Assembly: GCA_019055375.1 (NCBI GenBank)
Contig: JAHQIW010006080.1
Coordinates: forward strand, 1 to 64,000
Length of the DNA: 64,000 nucleotides
Direction of reading: 5' to 3'
Origin: Parelaphostrongylus tenuis
Lineage: Eukaryota; Nematoda; Chromadorea; Rhabditida; Metastrongylidae
The notes under the pieces were generated by a model. The model worked only from the letters and a program-made list of their open reading frames with translations. It had not been told where the DNA came from and made no database searches. Within the stretch, counting starts at the first letter, position 1. Every line of letters starts with the position of its first letter. Made by a program: the position numbers and the translations under genes. Of the stretch, positions 32,570 to 44,549 are shown piece after piece.

Positions 32570-35353
32570 TCATTCTCGCGACTCCGAAAAAGCCCTGGTA
32601 CGGCAGCGCCAGGTAGGACGAGTACGGAGAGGCTGCTAAAATCTCAGGGCCAAACTAGGCTGACAAAGAAACCTTGGAACATGCGATAGCACAGGTGTCG
32701 GCGGCGTTGGCGTCTTCCTCAAATCGAAATCGACCGTGAGTATCGATTTGTTTGTTCAACTAACAACCCGTATCTGACGATTACGGTTGAAACGATGTGG
32801 TTTTCTGCTGGCTTTGACTATCTTCATTGCTTACGCGCCAACATCAAGCTATGACGAAGACAAAATCGAAGCGTTCTATATGGATCTCGGAAAATTCTTC
32901 AGAGCGATAATACATTCTGCAAGGTCATTTTCGGGGATTTTAATGCAAAAATTGGACCTAGATGAGCGTCTGAAGAATATCACACTGGGACCCACGGACT
33001 AGAATGGATTAAAAAAGGGTGAGTGGATACCCGAGTTTATCAATGATGACCCAAACCGTCCATGGTAACTCACAATTCTAAAAGCATCACTTTCAGCGAT
33101 GGACGTGGGAGTCTCCCAGTGGAGAGTACCATAACGAAATAGACAGCATTTTAGTAATTTGAAGGCTTTCCCTGACCGATATCGCCATTGTTCGTAAGTT
33201 ATACACGGGATCAAACTATCGCCTCCTTCGCGCAACGCTCCGTCTTTCAAGGAGAGGAGAGAAAGCCGCTACATTCAAACAACGAAGTCCCATAACTACC
33301 ATAAACTGGGATGCATTCAAATCATTAGTCTGCTCTTGGGGAGATACTGTTGTCGACAACATCAACGAAGAACACGATCGACTCGTTGAATATCTTCATG
33401 TTAGCGCTATGAAAGCCGAGACTCCTAAGGTCACGAAGAGACGCTTGTCTCCACAGACACTCGAGCTGATACGTCAACGTGGAATCGCACAAGCTGCAGA
33501 CAACCGAAGCCTTACGTCGGAGCTAGCGAAACGCTGCAGCGAAGCGATAGAAGAAGACCTCAAAGGGAGACGAGCAGCAGTTATGGCAGAAGCTGCAGAA
33601 GTGGAAAGAGCATTCGCAAAGCCCAACGAGGCTTCGCCAACTACAAAACCAAGGCGATTGCACTCCAACACCCTGACGGGACACTTACAGCTTCGAGAAG
33701 GGCTATGGAGAAAATCATCCACCAGTACTACTCGTATCTCTTCGCTAGCCATGTCTTCTTACTGTCATGTAAGTTGAAAGAGTATAAACATGTCGTTCCA
33801 CCGACCCTCCCTTCCGAATCCGACATGTCATATCGTCGGTGAAGAACAGAACAGCACCCTGTCCAGATAGAATAGTCCAGAACACCTGAAGAGCCTGCCA
33901 CTAGTTCTTATCAACACCTCGGCTCGACTTTACACTCGCTACCTTTCAGATTGCAAGGTCCCCATTCAGTGGAATACCAGAAAGACCGTATTGTTGTTCA
34001 AAAAGGAAGACCTTCACGACGTAGGCAATTATCGCCCAATCTGCTTGCTGTCCGTTGTCTAAAAACTCTTTACTCGAATCATCATAAACAGGATTGACAG
34101 AACACTGAACGAAGTACAGCCATGCGAACAAGCAGGGTTCCGAAAAGGATTTAGTATCATAGACCACATACACACGATTACAAGACTCACTGAAGTTTCA
34201 CAAGAGTACAAACAACCACTCAGTCTCACTTTCATTGATCTGAAGAAAGCCTTTGATTCAGTGGAAACAGAAGTAGTTACAGAAGCTCTTGATAACCAGG
34301 GCTCCCTACTCAATACATAATAATCCTTCGTGAGCTTTATAAAGATTTCACAACCAATATATTTCTATCCTACAACAATATCACCATTGAATTAAGAAAA
34401 GGGGTTTGACAAGGCGATAGAATTTCGCCAAAATTATTGATTGCGACCCTACAAAACGTCATGCGAACATTAGAATGGGACGATACGGGAGTGAAAATTG
34501 ACGGCCGACAATTAAACCATCTTCGCTTTGCTGACGATATCGTTCTCATATCACCAAACATCAGCCAAGCGGAACGAATGTTGACCGATTTCGAGTTCTG
34601 CGGAAAGATTGGTCTTCAACTAAGTCTAACGAAAACGATGTTCATGAGGAACGTATAGGTTTCGAATGCCCCATTCAAGCTCAACGGAACGACAATCTCC
34701 GAATGCTCCAGTTACGTCTATCTAGGTCGTGAAATCAACATGATAAACGACCTAGCTCCAGTGTTGAGCAGGAGGAAACGAGCGGCTTGGGTAACGTTTA
34801 AGAGCATTGAAGATGTAGTGAAAAGGGCAAAGACCATCCGACTCCGTGCCCACCTTTTCGACTCGACGATTATTCCTGCCCTAAGGTGTGCAGCAGAAAC
34901 CTGGTCGCTACGTAAGCAGGAAAAAAGATCACTTGGCGTTATTGAACGCGCAGTCGAAAGATCGATGCTAGGAGTATCTCCTACCTCGCAAATAAGAGAA
35001 GGGATCCAAAGTTCCAACCTACGTCAACAATTGAAAATCAGGAACTCCGCTTTTCAATTCCAGGTTATCGAAAATAAGGTGGGCCTGACACGTATGCGCT
35101 TCAACGACAACTGATAGACGAGAGCCGTTAGCGACTGGATTCCTCGGAACATCAAGCGCCCTACAAGAAGACCACCTACCTGTAGATCCGATTTCTTCAC
35201 GAAAGATATAGAAGAAAGATGTGTTGCTCAGCGAATCGCTAAAGCGAGGAGGACCCACTGGGCTACTCTTGCACGCGATAGATAAAAATGGAAGTGTTGC
35301 TGGTACTCGCTGGAGTCACTCGACGATCAGCGGACGACAGGTAATACAAGTAA
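32570..35353 (+). mobile_element. RTE retrotransposon, near full length, inactivated
   Basis: Parts appear in the expected order. The apurinic endonuclease-like domain comes first (32.7-33.2 kb: GVGVFLKS, YAPTSSYDEDKIEAFYMDLG, FGDFNAKIG, EYHNEIDSILV). A linker rich in R and E follows (33,409-33,780; TKRRLSPQTLELIRQRGIAQ). Then reverse transcriptase (34.0-34.7 kb: FIDLKKAFDSVE, HLRFADDIVLISPN) and the C-terminal region (34.7-35.3 kb: [35 protein letters not shown]). Stops and shifts occur in every domain, so it is dead. It ends 'gacaggtaatacaagtaa', the 3' terminus shared with the other copies, directly against the LTR at 35,354. Confidence 0.88.
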
Positions 35354-35550
35354 TGTAGTTTTCTCAATAAATATGTAGTCAGTTGCATGTTAATCGCAAA
35401 TAATGTCGACCTACCATGCATACCAAACAATCAGACGTGAACCTGAGAATATGTCAGAAGCAAACGAGGACGACCCAATGAAGCAGCCACCCTTTCCGAG
35501 ACAATCAGAACAACATTCGATCTCTTTCCATAGATAAATTGTACTATTCT
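35354..35550 (+). repeat. BEL/Pao 5' LTR
   Basis: Starts 'tgtagttttctcaataaata' and matches 37,877-38,080, including 'gcatgttaatcgcaaataat' with 'gcatgtttattgcaaataac' and 'cattcgatctctttcca' with 'cattcgatctctgtcca'. The 5' edge may be truncated, since the 3' copy and the fragment at 32.35 kb share about 40 bp further upstream. Confidence 0.75.
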
Positions 35551-37876
35551 CTCATACTGTTGGATTGGTCCATGCAGAAGAACGCAATCGAAATCAAACC
35601 CGCGTGGAAATTCAAAATGTGAGCAAGAGCAACTTAGTAAGGAGGTATACACCTTCAGTTAATCTCCATAGTTCCATCTATTTACATCATCGGTCTCATC
35701 GGCACATCATTCTTCCCAAGCGGCAACTCATTAATGGCCCAAAGGAAAAATCAACGGCTTTGAAAAGCACATTCAAAGCTTCTCGAATCACAAAATTGTC
35801 AAGAAACTATGTTTGGGAAACTACGTGCCTGCAAAGCTAGCCTCACTCTCTCATGTAAAAAGCTGGAGAACATTTTAGAAGAATTCAAACACAATCAACT
35901 CGAGTCCTTTCATACAACCGCAAATGGGACTGAAAAAACCAAGTCAAAAGTTGCGAAAGCGCAGCTCAGGCCATTGAACGCCAGATCAATTCAGTCGAAT
36001 CAAGACGAAGGGGATATATTGAAGCTTTCGATAATTTAGAGCAGAAGAAGTCAAAAGAGGAAGTCAAAAACTCTAGCTAGCGCTTCAACTACGAGTCTAC
36101 CACCATTCCGCATACCAAAATTTAACGGAGAAATTTAAGAATGGGAGGCATTTTGGAGTGCGTTCAATCACATTGTTTACTCACGTGATGTGGAAGATAA
36201 CCTCAAAATGACCTAACTACTAAACGCTCTCGAAGGCTAAGCGAAAACGTTTGTGAAGCAATATGAAATTTCACGAGAGTCATACCAGTTGGTCATATCC
36301 CACTTAAAGATCCGGTAGGACAACTTTATTAACCTAGGAATACTTTAGTGAACCAACCACTACAGCGATTGAAAATGGCCCAAGCAAGGAGTGAGCAACT
36401 AGAAGACCAAGAATTATTGAGTAAATCTTTATTTTAGATGGTCAACCAACTACGCCATAAAGGAGAACCTGTCGACAGCATGTACTTGCTGCAACAACTG
36501 TCAAAAAGCTCTTAAGATATATTCAGCGACATGTATTACATCAAACCAATGACCAATCATCCACAACGGACGAAGTCCTTAACATTGTAAATCAACACAT
36601 ATCAAGGGAACTCAAAATAAAAGCAAAAATGGAACAGACCATCGATGTAGGAACAAAATGCAAAACTATAGTGAAAAACACAAGTCACTTCTCGCATCTC
36701 AACCAAAATCATCAGGCACATCCTCAAAGAAAAAAGAGATTACTGCATCCAAAGACAATACTATAGCTACTGGGTATTAACGACTACATAATTGTACATG
36801 CTCACAGATGAAGACCATGCGGCAAGTGGGCAAATTATAGTTTGCCTATCACATGTTTTTAAGCAAGACATATGAGCAGGTAAAAGTTATGCTCGACACG
36901 GGTTCATACCGACCATTCATAACGAAGAGATTGGCTTGACGTCTCAGATTAAACAGTGTCGATTCTGTAGATCTGGATATACATAACTTTGGAGAGTTTA
37001 GAGCGTTGAGACAAAACAGCAGAATTACTATGCTACAGCTAGGAGATGTCTACGGAACACTGCATGATATCACAGTGACATAACACTCATACGTGATTCA
37101 CGAAGCCGCTGAAACGCGTACCACTCAATATCGATGACAGAGACTTTTTAATCTGCAACAACATTCAGCCGTCAATTAACCCATTGACAGAAAGTATTCG
37201 TTTACAAAATCTACTTGGATGCTCGAATGTATTCTCTCTGTTACGGACAAATCACCATCAATTAACATATTGCCGTCGGGATTGAAAGTAATCCTTCTAA
37301 ACTGGTCTACCTCATTGTGGGAGATGCCACAACCGTTACATGGTGGCCTAGGATATTATGGCTTTTGTTATGCAAACCATACAGTCTCCTCAGACGACGA
37401 AAGAGCAACAGTCATGGACGGACATCTGTTCCTTCGAATCTGGACGGATCCCACGAATTCAGCGACTCGATAGTGAAAGAACGACGAAAACAAAACACTG
37501 CGATGTGCAAGCTATTTGAAAGAACGATCGAAGAGCGGGAACACGGTAATTGCGTGCAACCAACATACACCGCCGGACATCGAAGACATTGAAATCAAAC
37601 GATTGCAGGCTACACTTGCTAGTCTTGAAGGCAACCTCACTCTTTGACTCTAATGTCAGGAAACTACTGACGAAGAACTAAAGCAAAACGAAGAGCACGA
37701 TGCCTTGGCATGTGCGGGTGGCGAATATAGAAACTACTATAGCCACTATCTCTCCATTCTTTATTCATAAAAGCACTACTGCGTCCGCGACCTCTTTGCT
37801 CCAGCTGACTCCACAAACTTCCCAGGTGAGAAATATAGAGACCTTTCTATTGAGTAGTCTCTACTTAACCTCACTA
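35551..37876 (+). mobile_element. BEL/Pao retrotransposon internal region, gag and protease remnants
   Basis: A gag-like frame (35,809-36,039 and on in other frames) carries CKASLTLSCKKLENILEEF, then LPPFRIPKFNGE, WEAFWSAFNHIVYSRDVED and LLNALEG. These correspond to the DUF1759-type gag of BEL/Pao elements. At 36.88-37.1 kb VMLDTGSYRPFIT shows the aspartic protease D-T-G. No reverse transcriptase, RNase H or integrase is visible before the 3' LTR, and full-length BEL/Pao elements are usually 5-7 kb, so about half is missing. Several in-frame stops confirm inactivity. Confidence 0.75.
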
Positions 37877-38080
37877 TGTAGTTTTCTGAGTTCAATAAAT
37901 CAGTAATGAGCTGCATGTTTATTGCAAATAACGTCGACCCCACATGCGGACCCAAACAATCGGACATGTACCGGGGGGGTCTGCCAGAAACAAAAGAGGG
38001 CGACCGAACCAAGCAGTCTACCCAAACCGAGATAACAGAACTACATTCGATCTCTGTCCATTCATAAATCGTACTATTCG
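37877..38080 (+). repeat. BEL/Pao 3' LTR
   Basis: Partner of 35,354-35,550. It differs by many substitutions and small indels (for example a poly-G run of 7 near 37,972), so the insertion is old. The match to the fragment at 32,351-32,397 suggests that the true LTR start is nearer 37,838. Confidence 0.75.
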
Positions 38081-39600
38081 TACAAAACTCATAAATCGTA
38101 CACAAAAATCATGGGTTTTGTATAATTTTTTCCTGTACATACATTGCTACCTCGGTGTTGCCATTTATGTTGTTTTTAATGATGTCAAATTTTAATTACC
38201 CAAGCTTGAGTTGTGCTATTCGCACACTATCTTCCGAGCCAAACCTAGTACCTTTTCTCTCTCCTCACTCCCCGTACATACACTTGTGGTCGTTCGGTAC
38301 ACGTTTCGAACGACTGCTCTTTTCGTGCATGTGGAGTGGGAGGAAGGGTAGTGCACTAGTGTGTTTTTACCACTTGATTTGCGATACCATTTGGTTATGT
38401 GGCCACTTTCAGAAAGATGAATTTGAACAGTGAAAAATGGGAGCCAGCTCTTCCTACGCTTTTTTCTTGTAAACTTAATCTACTAGCCCTCTAATTTGTC
38501 CAAAATATCTTCTCGGCCATCTGAAGATTGAACAATTCAGGAACACCCGTTAAAACAGTAATGAATTGTTGAATTGAAAATGCCATACATATTATTCCCA
38601 GTTTATTTACTACCAGCAATTCGTGAATCATTTGTAGTGCGAAGTCACTCGATATGTTTCTGCAAAGAAAAGTAACATCGAACAATTCCATTAAATACGT
38701 TTGATTTGGCTGTGCACGTGGTGTTAGGCAGATAGGCTGGCATGAAATTCAATAACTGCGGCAAAATGAAGCTCAAAACTATGTCATTCTATACGTAGGT
38801 CCACCTACACAGCTAATGGTCGGCTCTAACATCGAATGTGGAAGGATCGGTAGATTCTCGAACATTATTAGAGGTGAGTTCATGTGCTTTGATGGTTGTG
38901 TATGGGAGGGGACACGTCAATGAATTATTCTTAAGCTGACGGGCTATTGAGGTTGTACACCAGATGTCTTTGCCGTTTTACCAATTCTTTGTTTAATTCC
39001 CTGTATTGTGCCTTACAGTCCTCCTAAGAGGATGGCCGATAAAGCGTAACATCCTAAAGATGTTTTTCCGCTATTTCAATATCCTGCTGACGAGGAGTAA
39101 CTACAAATTCTCCACCTTATCACTTATAGAGAACCGAATTTTCTAGCGTATAGTAGTAGCTCCCGAATCCGGCACATACCATGATTACTATAGTGAGTTG
39201 AGTTCAAAATGAAATTTTTCGATAGGTACCTATTTAGTAAACGAAAGACTTCGTCGAAAACAAACGGAAAATTGAGTCTACTTTAATGTAGGATTGTTAT
39301 TGTCCAAAGAACGTTCTTGGAAAAGGAGGCGGTGGTAATGCTCCTCTTTATTGTTTCCATCCGAGCCTTTCTACTTTCGGGTTTGTAGCTCAGTTGACCC
39401 TGGACTTCATGTAATTTACATGCAATACTGCGCATTAGTGTTTTAAATATGGAATGTACAGGTGAAGAGTTGGAATTCTCGGTCCTGCACCGCCCCTAAG
39501 TGGTCGGTTAACTATTCTCTCCTTTCTATTATTTATTGATTTCGACTTAAACACCTCTCATATTCTCATATTCTAAGAGTTTCCGAATCAACTAGTAGGA
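38081..39600. other. Intergenic, no feature seen
   Basis: No exon or element recognised. A good acceptor at about 38,410 (ccactttcag) is followed by only six codons. 'tgtagctcagttgac' near 39,385 resembles a tRNA A box but nothing tRNA-like follows. Confidence 0.5.
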
Positions 39601-39619
39601 AGTCTGACTATCGGATGCC

Positions 39620-41130
39620 TTGCCAGAAAGGTATTCCATGCGGACGAGACTGTCATAAACTGGAAACGTCTTTCGGCCCTAGAGCATGTTTGATCGGTCG
39701 GTCAACTTTATCTATTCCTACCTTGTTTATTGATTCGATCTCAACATCATCTCCGAATAAACTGAAAGGAAATCCGATTGCTAGGACCGGATACCAAGCA
39801 AATTTTATGGAAACGACATCATCAAGATCTGAAGACCTGAAAACGCCCTTCCAAGGTTTAGCAAGCAAGGATTTCGACAGAGACCTTGCTGCATTGATCA
39901 CATCCAAGCCGTGTCGAGGGCCATAGAAATTTGTCGGGAGTACCACCTGCACCCATCGACTATGAAAAAAGCATTTGATAGCGTTGAAACAAGCGCAGTC
40001 CTGCCTGCTCTTGTCGATCAAAGAGTGGATCGTTATGCACAAGAACTTTATCAGACTGCCTTAGGAATTGCACTCTTACCATGGCCATTAAAAGAGGGGT
40101 TCGACAATGGAATATTGTGTCACCGAAAGCTGTTCACCGGCGCACTGCAGTGCATAATGAAGTCGCATGATTGGGACGAGAAGAGCATACGCATCAATGA
40201 AAAATTTCTAAGAATGAATCGTTCTGCTGTTTATGGCATTGTTTTATTCTCTAAAAGCACTAGTGAAGCACCGGCGATGCTCAAGGAACTCAAGAAAGCG
40301 GGGAAGAAGATCGGACTGCGCATAAATCGCATAAAGACTCAGTTCATGAAAAACCAATGGTTTAATGATGAACATGTCAGACTGGATGGATCTTTGATTA
40401 CGGAGGCCTCCTCGTACGTGTACCTTGGTCGTTCACTGATTATGGAGAATAACATGGAGGAGGAATTTGAAAGAAGAAGGAAAGCAGCGTGTTCCACATT
40501 CTGGCCTCTCAAAGAAGCCACCGACCATATAAGTGACCCCAAATCACGCGGTAACCTTTTTGATTCAGCAGTCCTCCCATCACTCTGTTACGAGCGGAGA
40601 CGTGCGCTGATACTTCGACCGCATCAAGACTACTGCGAACAACTCACAGAGCGCTTGAACGATGTCTTCTGAAAGCCGATTGGCGCTCACAACACGTAGC
40701 CGGCTTGCGCAGCTCAGACCTCAAAAATTTAACCTTATCTTCGTGATCCAGAAGAATTTACATCGATAGCGGAGCACAGGTTGGCCGGTCATGTATTAAG
40801 AAGATCAGACGACAAGATGGGCGAAACGAACTGTAGAGTGGATGCCACGAGAATACACCCGTCTCAACGGACGGCCCCCTAAACGTTGGGTGGACGTTCA
40901 CTAGAAGAATTGATCAACTGTATTCATATCCATATTCGCATCAGCTGTATTCGTACCCGCCGATATTCTACAGAACACGGTATGAAACTCGCGCCAATTG
41001 CCATGCTCAAATGAAATCACAGCCCTGGACAACAATAGCGAGAAGACGAGCCGAAGGAAGATGTGCTGGGGTCCGCACAATTCGTGAAGGCGGACCGTCC
41101 AAATTTCCAAGTAAGGTGGAAAGCTGAGAC
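39620..41130 (+). mobile_element. RTE retrotransposon, second subfamily
   Basis: A 253-codon frame (39,911-40,672) covers SRAIEICREYHL, KKAFDSVETSAVLPALVDQ, a region where the FADD box has decayed (YGIVLFSKST), LKKAGKKIGLRINRIKTQFM, SYVYLGRSLIMENNMEEEF and NLFDSAVLPSLCYE. Beyond the stop the C-terminus continues in other frames: GLRSSDLKNL, RTVEWMPREYTRLNGRPPKR and a final GGPSKFPSK. The family order is clear, but the sequence is distinct from the other RTE copies here (VYLGRS versus TYLGREIN). The upstream endonuclease is not recognisable. Confidence 0.85.
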
Positions 41131-41139
41131 CTAATTCTC

Positions 41140-41680
41140 ACAGTGAATGCTCATTCTGCGGAAGGATCATACCCCCTAATAAAGTGCCTCTTGGTGTATT
41201 TGGCGCGTGATCTGCCCAAAGTTTACTTTTACTCTAGTTAGGAATGGGGTTTCTCCGAATTGTTGACGTTGAATTATGTTCACGTAGCAGATTCTCAAAT
41301 TTCTTCCACCAGTTGTTTTTAATATTATACCGAATACTGTTACAAATAGATACGGAGTCATTTACTATTCTTCTCCAGGGACTATTCTCCAAATACCGAG
41401 CACAATGAGATTCTTTATATAAGCACTTCTTAACTAACGAAAATAATTCGCTTTGTACAATTTGGTAGCAGGCGCGTATAATCGCATGTTTATATTAAGC
41501 ATTTAACGCGAATTCTCTTATTACGCACGTTGCAGGTAAAATCCTATTTCTAATAAATGAGAGATAATTTTATGCCTTATGCAGCGACGAAGAAAGTAAC
41601 TTTTTCGTCGAATTAACACAAACTTTTGTCTCGAAATAACTAATGAATTGAGAATAAATATCTATGGCATGTCAGTTCAA
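41140..41680. other. Intergenic, no feature seen
   Basis: Short AT-rich gap between the RTE and the Penelope-like element. Nothing recognised. Confidence 0.5.
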
Positions 41681-41689
41681 CAACTCATA

Positions 41690-43051
41690 ACTCTTTTGAG
41701 GGAGTGCCTGAGCTGATCAATCTTTAGGTGCTCGAGAAAATATTTGCACAAATTAGAGGGCAGGCAATGGGGCAACGATTGGCACCAAGCCTTGCCATTG
41801 CTTTTAAGCCCAAAGTGGAAGCTTCAGATATGTCGTAGGTCAATAACTAGTACTCAACTGTTGATACATAGATAATTGTCTTCTCATCTGCTTGACAAAG
41901 AAGGAAGTGGACATATGTTTTGATCTTTTGAATAAGCAGTCATAGCGAATTAACTTTACACTGAAGAAGCCTAGGGAGAACTGGCTTCCATTTTTAACAA
42001 TCAATTTCATCTTTCTGAAAGAGGCCGTATAACAAAATGGTTTCGCAAACCAATTGATAAAAACATGCCAGTGCACTACACTTCTTCCTACTCCTCACAC
42101 ACGAAAATAGCAGTTGTTCGGAACATGTACCGAACGGCTACAAGTGTTTGTACGAGGAGAGCGGAGAGAGAAGAGTCACTGCGTTTGGCACGAAAGATAG
42201 CCATTTTAAATGACAACGAAAGAGCACCCACTGAAGTTTGGTCATCAAGGAGAGATAGCCCCATAACATTAATACCGAGAACAATATTGTTCAAACCTAG
42301 GCGGGAAGGTATTTTTGAAAATACTTTTTATAACGAATGAAATAAGCGCAGCTATAAAAAGATGTTTAATAAACAGTGGTCTGGAAAATTCCGTTAGAAT
42401 TAAGAAATTTATTTTGATAACTTACGTCGCCATTTGGTGCGGAACCTCTTGTATGACCTTTTGCGTTTGACTGACACTTGTAAAGTATGCCCTAATGATA
42501 GAGGAGATTGCATGAGTTCGGGTACAATATACCTGATCTCTTCCTCAACATGCGTTGCAGAATACATTGGCGAGACAGGAAGACCACTTTGAGTCCGCAT
42601 CAAAGAACACTTAGATGGGAAGCCAACAGCAAAACAACTTAGCCTTTGGGGAGCACAGAATGGAAAACATAACGATACGGACTTTGATGTGGTAATAGTA
42701 TCCTGGGGCAGGAGCTAAAAACATCTGCGCGAATAACCTTCGAGACTTTTGAATGAACCGCGAAAGACCAAAAACGACTAGGAGAAGAGAACTCCTGAAT
42801 ACAACAAGTGATATGACACTTTATCTCAGCTTCATCTTATAGTCTAAGTGTGTTCATTTTGCATATTGTGTCACACTGACCGGTGACCGCTACCATAAAA
42901 CTAAATAGGGTGGGGCATTTCAGAGTGACTAGACTGCCAATTCCTCTTCTGTTGGATTTTGATGCATGTAAAATATCAGAGTAATCAGATATAGTATGAT
43001 GTAGACGTCCAGGCTCTGACAAAGGAGCCACCGCCGAAACTTTAGCCATCG
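41690..43051 (+). mobile_element. Penelope-like element, 3' part of RT plus GIY-YIG endonuclease
   Basis: In broken + frames: GQAMGQRLAPSLAIAF (the G-x-R-L-A-P RT box), a degraded catalytic stretch, ENWLPF, TKWFRKPIDKNMPVHYTSSY (41.99-42.09 kb), KIAVVRNMYRTATSVCTRRA, then a Cys-rich lead-in, EYIGETGRPL, IKEHLDGKP and NDTDFDVVIVSWG (42.46-42.72 kb). This matches the thumb and C-terminal endonuclease of Penelope-like retroelements. A hammerhead-like block (43,011-43,051) follows. The N-terminal RT is missing and frames are broken. Confidence 0.75.
43011..43051 (+). ncRNA. Hammerhead-like motif 3' of Penelope-like element
   Basis: 'ggctctgacaaaggagccac' then 'cgccgaaactttagcc'. A CTGACAA box (hammerhead consensus CUGANGA), a GC-rich stem II-like stretch and GAAAC are in the right order. 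One position of the first box departs from consensus, so catalytic activity is doubtful. The location matches the known position of hammerhead motifs in Penelope-like elements. Confidence 0.4.
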
Positions 43052-43059
43052 AGTTTTAA

Positions 43060-43690
43060 GGAAAGGGAGTACTAATTGGGTGCAAGTTTCAAATAAAGAA
43101 AAGAAAAGTTCGTGAAAAATTCTGCATTTCAATGAATACTCTTGGTAACACCTCGGAGCTGGTTCCCAAAAAAAAACTACAAAATCTTTTTATCTAATCG
43201 CTTGCTGCGGTACACGATGTCGCAAATATAAAATCAGTAATATTGAGTTATTCGCAAAATTTCAAGTTTCGTCTGACATTGAAAGTTTTTCATATCACTC
43301 AAAAATATTGGTACTGTGACGATTGAGAAGTGCAATCTGTCGGAAATCTTAATTTTTGCAACTTTCAGACATATTTTGTCGAATAATCACATTATCGTGA
43401 AAGTAAGTTTTACTGGATGTCCTAATGACGCGCATGAGTTATTTAATTCTGAAAGCTTGAGAGAGGTAAACAAAGATCTGAAATCTTTTTTCTGATTAGC
43501 GGAGAAAACCAATCTCATTTGTTGAAGGGGAACTTTTCTTAAAAGTGTTAGTAACCACTCGAAAGCTGAGACTTTATTATAAAGCTCCACGTCGCCGGTT
43601 TTCAAAACACCCCTATATAATGTTATAACATTCAAAATAATATCATGCATATCACGTGAAGAACATTGAAAGAACAAGAACATTGAAAGA
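43060..43690. other. Intergenic, no feature seen
   Basis: No exon recognised. A small tandem repeat 'agaacattgaaagaa' occurs twice just before the RTE start at 43,693. Confidence 0.5.
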
Positions 43691-43692
43691 AA

Positions 43693-44545
43693 ATTAGAAT
43701 GGGACGATTAGGGAGTGAAAATTGACCGTCGACAATCAAACCATCTTCGCTTTGCTGACAATATCGTTCTCATAACACCAAACATCAGCCAAGCGGAACG
43801 AATGTTGACCGATTTCGATAACGTCTGTGGAAAGATTGGTCTTCAACTAAATCTAACAAAAACGGTGTTCATGAGGAACGGATGGGTTTTGAATGTCCCA
43901 CTCACGCTCAACGGAACGAAAATCCCGAATGCTCCAGTTACGTCTATCTAGGTCGTGAAATCAACATGATGAACGACCTAGCTCCAGAGTTGAGCAGGAG
44001 GAAGCGAGCAGCTTGGGGAGCGTTTAAAAGCATCGAAGATGTAGTGAAGAGGACTTAGAACATCCGACTCTGTGCCCACCTTTTCGACTCGACGATTATC
44101 TCTGCTTTAACGTATGCAACAGAAACTTGATCGTTACGTAAGCAGGATGAAAAATCACTTGGCGTTTTTGAACGCGCAGTCGAAAAGTCGATGCTAGGAG
44201 TATCTGACGATCGGAGATCAGAAACGCAGTTCTACACGCCAGGATATCGAAAATAACGTGAGCCGGACACGTGATGCGCTTCAACGAGAACCGATGGACG
44301 AGAGCCGTTACCGACTGGATTCCTCGGGAAATCAAGCGCTCTACAGGAAGACCACCGACGCAATGGTCCGATTTCTTCACGAAAGTCATAGAAGAAGGTT
44401 ATGATGCTCAGCGAATCCCTAAAGCGAGGGAAACCCACTAGGCTACTCTTGCACGCGATAGAGAAAAATGGAAGTGTTTCTGGTAATTGCTCGAGTCACT
44501 CGATGACCAACGGGAAGAAAGGTGATACAAGTGATATTGCTGACG
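43693..44545 (+). mobile_element. RTE retrotransposon, 5'-truncated copy
   Basis: Starts within the RT, just before the catalytic box: HLRFADNIVLITPNISQAER with N in place of the second catalytic D (43,715-43,951). It continues YLGREINMMNDLAPELSRRK, LCAHLFDSTIISAL, a gap that deletes part of the region after SMLGV, then the WTRAVTDWIPREIKR stretch and a 3' end 'aggtgatacaagtgat'. Close to the 32.6-35.3 and 26.8-27.7 kb copies but inactivated by shifts. Confidence 0.85.
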
Positions 44546-44549
44546 CAAA

